Origin: Thermoplasmata archaeon | Lineage (GTDB): Archaea > Thermoplasmatota > Thermoplasmata > UBA184 | Direction: 5' to 3' | DNA: 8,696 nt | Assembly: GCA_030042855.1 (NCBI GenBank) | Contig: JASHYU010000081.1 | Span: forward strand, 1 to 8,696 | Notes under the pieces: model-generated | The model's input: the letters and a program-made list of their open reading frames with translations, nothing else | The model's database searches: none | What the model was told of the DNA's origin: nothing | Shown here: positions 6,843-8,696 of the stretch, piece by piece | How positions within the stretch are numbered: position 1 is the first letter of the stretch | Layout: the number at the start of each line of letters is the position of its first letter | Translations under genes and position numbers: made by a program

Positions 6843-8150
6843 GTGCCGTTCGCGCCCCTGCGCGGGTTCCGCGACTACCTGCCGCCCGAAGGGGGGGCCC
6901 GGTCCGAGATCCGCCGGCGCATGCGCGCCGCCGCGCGTCGGGCCGGCTTCTCCGAGCTCGAGACGCCGTGCGTCGAGAGCCTCGAGCTCTACGAGGTCAA
7001 GAGCGGCGAGGAGATCGCGAAGCAGACCTGGACGTTCTCCGACAAGGGCGGGCGGCCGGTGGCGCTCGTCTCGGAGACCACCCCGTCGGTCGTGCGGGTC
7101 TTCGTGGACCGGGCGAAGTCCGCGCCGCTCCCGGTCAAGTGGTTCACGATCTCGAAGACCTGGCGCTACGAGGAGCCGCAGATGGGCGCGGGCCGGACCC
7201 GCGAGTTCACCCAGTTCAACCTCGACATCCTGGGCGTGGCCGGCGTCGAGGCGGACGCGGACCTCCTGGCGGCCGCGGCGCTCGTGCTCGACGAGATCGG
7301 TGGCGCGGGCCTCTACACGATCCGGCTCAACGACCGGGCGGTGGCGGAGGGGATCGGGCGCCTCTACGGAGCGGCGGACCTCGATCGGTTCTTCCAGGCG
7401 GTCGACCGGTACCACAAGACCTCGCCGGCCGACTTCGCCTCGAACCTCGCGCTCGCCGGCGTCGGGCCCCAGGGCGCGCGCGAGCTCGCCCACCAGTTCG
7501 CGGAGGTGGGGGCCGGTCTGCCACGGGAGGCCGCCGAGGCGTTCCTCGGCCGATGGGTCGACCGCGGGCTCGACCTCGCGGCCCGCACCGGCGTCGAGCG
7601 CGTCCGAGCGCTGCTCGGTCTGCTCGATCGGGCCGGAATCGCCGATCGCGTCGTCTTCGACCCGACGGTCGTCCGCGGCCTTGCCTACTACACCTCGACC
7701 GTCTTCGAGGCGTACGCGCGCGGCGGGGACGCCCGGTCGGTCTTCGGGGGGGGTCGCTACGACCACCTGGTCGAACTGTTCGGAGGTCCCCCGACGCCGG
7801 CCGTGGGCCTCGCGATCGGTGACCAGACGCTCGAGATGCTGTTGCGGGAGGCCGGCCGGTGGCCCGACGGCGAGCCCGGGCTCGACACCTACGTGGTCGT
7901 CGTCGAGCCGAGCTTCACGCCGGAGGCGGTGGCGATCGTCCAGGAGCTGCGGCGGGCGGGCCTGAGCGCGGAGTGCGATCTCCTCGCGCGCTCGATGTCC
8001 CGCCAGCTGCGGGAGGCGGCGCGCCGCCGGTGCCGTCGTGCCCTGATCGTGGGGCTGAAGGAGGCGACGCCGGGTGCGCTGGTCGAGCGTGATCTCGCGA
8101 CGGGTGCGCAGCGGGAGGTCGCTCGGGACGCGCTGGCACGACCGGCGTGA
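6843..8150 (+). CDS. hisS: Histidyl-tRNA synthetase
   Basis: Class II synthetase that charges tRNA-His with histidine using ATP. The 435-residue protein begins VPFAPLRGFRDYLPPE, equivalent to the usual 'PRGTRDFLP' opening. Motif 1 region: SELETPCVESLELY (37-50). Motif 2: WRYEEPQ at 107-113, then GRTREFTQF (117-125). The histidine-binding signature is VVRGLAYYTSTVFE (276-289), with Ala where bacteria mostly have Asp. GGGRYDHLVELFGG (302-315) precedes motif 3. From about 347 onward comes the anticodon-binding alpha/beta domain (DTYVVVVEPSFTPEAV). Two details differ from textbook HisRS: motif 2 has about two extra residues between PQ and GRxREF, and motif 3 reads AIGDQTLE without the usual Arg. 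GTG 6843 is the only suitable start just before the conserved opening; a GTG at 6832 is out of frame. The gene ends convergently with the minus-strand nuclease gene, whose frame overlaps its last 236 bases. Confidence 0.95.
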   Translation: MPFAPLRGFRDYLPPEGGARSEIRRRMRAAARRAGFSELETPCVESLELYEVKSGEEIAKQTWTFSDKGGRPVALVSETTPSVVRVFVDRAKSAPLPVKWFTISKTWRYEEPQMGAGRTREFTQFNLDILGVAGVEADADLLAAAALVLDEIGGAGLYTIRLNDRAVAEGIGRLYGAADLDRFFQAVDRYHKTSPADFASNLALAGVGPQGARELAHQFAEVGAGLPREAAEAFLGRWVDRGLDLAARTGVERVRALLGLLDRAGIADRVVFDPTVVRGLAYYTSTVFEAYARGGDARSVFGGGRYDHLVELFGGPPTPAVGLAIGDQTLEMLLREAGRWPDGEPGLDTYVVVVEPSFTPEAVAIVQELRRAGLSAECDLLARSMSRQLREAARRRCRRALIVGLKEATPGALVERDLATGAQREVARDALARPA

Positions 8151-8696
8151 TCGACTCGAACGTCGTGCCGTCCCAGAGCAGGATGCCCTCCGGGGAGACC
8201 GCGCCGTCGACGTACCCGTACCAGTAGACGACCGCCCCCTCGCCGAAGATCTCCGTGTACGGGCCGAGCTGGCGCTTCAAGTTCTTGCGGAGCTCGACGT
8301 CGTCGCCGAAGTTCGCCTTCGACTCGATCCACGTGAGCTTCTGGCCGTAGAAGACGATCGGCTCGTCGAGCAGCGCGTCGGGCGTCTTCGCGTACTTCCC
8401 GCGGAGGTCCTTCTCGGTCCGGTAGCCGATGCCGTGCTTCTCGAGCCAGCGCTGGAGCCGCTCCTCCCCCCGGCGCCCCCGCTCCCGCTGGAGCTCCATC
8501 CCGCGCGGCGAGTAGATGAGGTCCGCGGCGAGCAGCGCCTCCACCTCGTGCCGCAACCGCTCGTCGGGCGCCGTCTCGGGATGGAGGAACGTCTGCCAGA
8601 CCTTCTTGCGCGGGATCCCGAGCTCGCCGAGCATCTGCTGGCCCATGAGGACCGGCGGGAACTTCCAGTCGCGGGCGATCTCGAGGATCGAGCGCC
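7915..8696 (-). CDS. CDIN1 (C15orf41)-family PD-(D/E)XK nuclease-like protein, 5' end outside window
   Basis: Archaeal member of the TPD-motif family whose human member, CDIN1/C15orf41, is mutated in congenital dyserythropoietic anaemia type I and is predicted to be a Holliday-junction-resolvase-like nuclease. Numbering from ATG 8646, the nuclease core has GEERL (60-64), KTPDALL (87-93), WIESKANFGD (106-115), VVYWYGYV (139-146) and GILLWDG (154-160). Asp90, Glu108 and Lys110 are the PD-(D/E)XK residues. Human CDIN1, as I remember it, has the same blocks: KTPD, WIESKASFGD, VIYWYGF and GILLK. The ATG at 8646 is internal: the frame stays open to the window edge, reading ILEIARDWKFPPVLM, which matches the human stretch LLDLANEVDYAPSLM. 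So the true start is beyond base 8696. The conserved domain ends at about residue 166, exactly where hisS ends on the other strand. The frame then runs 77 more residues of Pro/Ala/Arg-rich sequence to a TGA at 7915-7917. This tail has no visible homology and may be run-on. Confidence 0.85.
   Translation of the reverse strand, partial: RSILEIARDWKFPPVLMGQQMLGELGIPRKKVWQTFLHPETAPDERLRHEVEALLAADLIYSPRGMELQRERGRRGEERLQRWLEKHGIGYRTEKDLRGKYAKTPDALLDEPIVFYGQKLTWIESKANFGDDVELRKNLKRQLGPYTEIFGEGAVVYWYGYVDGAVSPEGILLWDGTTFESITPVVPARPERPPAAHPSRDHARPAHPASPPSAPRSGHDGTGGAPPPAAGGTSSARGDRTPRSGPPAAAPGRSPPPPA

Noticed and set aside
6832..7965. 377-codon plus-strand frame over hisS starting at GTG 6832
   Set aside because: Out of frame with hisS and Ser/Arg/Pro-rich without motifs; a shadow of the synthetase.
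1..8696. tRNA, rRNA, CRISPR array, insertion sequence or attachment site
   Set aside because: No regularly spaced repeats, no transposase or integrase motifs, and no cloverleaf-like segment in any gap. The gaps are mostly too short to hold such elements.

Overview
The window looks like a chromosomal segment of a GC-rich archaeon (base composition judged by eye, not counted). The archaeal call rests on tiaS, the archaea-specific enzyme that modifies the tRNA-Ile2 wobble cytidine. It is supported by a fused gamma-alpha plus beta 2-oxoacid:ferredoxin oxidoreductase of the archaeal two-subunit type, by A-box (TATA-like) promoters, and by the GLAYYT form of the histidyl-tRNA synthetase signature. 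A GC-rich member of the Thermoplasmatota is my best guess, but this is inference and the window has no decisive marker for it.

Layout, left to right. Bases 1-639 (minus): the N-terminal half of a homocitrate/isopropylmalate synthase-family enzyme, cut by the window edge. Bases 755-1435 (plus, divergent): an alkylmercury lyase (MerB)-like protein that keeps the catalytic Cys/Asp/Cys set. Bases 1541-4203: korA and korB, preceded by the clearest promoter of the window. Bases 4252-5559: tiaS, 48 nt behind korB. Bases 5698-6813: an unrecognised protein with a Cys4 zinc ribbon and a long helical region. Bases 6843-8150: hisS. Bases 7915-8696 (minus, convergent, cut at its 5' end): an archaeal homologue of human CDIN1 (C15orf41), a PD-(D/E)XK nuclease-like protein. 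Its reading frame runs antisense into the 3' end of hisS.

The left part is 2-oxoacid and acetyl-CoA metabolism: a Claisen-type acyltransferase and a ferredoxin-dependent, CoA-acylating oxidoreductase. The right part is tRNA-centred: agmatidine synthesis on tRNA-Ile2 and histidyl-tRNA charging, with the zinc-ribbon protein between them. No mobile element, CRISPR array, rRNA or tRNA is visible. All intergenic gaps are under 140 nt and no stretch above 300 bases lacks a gene. I do not see a multi-gene defence or mobile system here. The items most worth a second look are the CDIN1-family gene and its antisense run-on, the isolated MerB-like protein, and the unrecognised zinc-ribbon protein.
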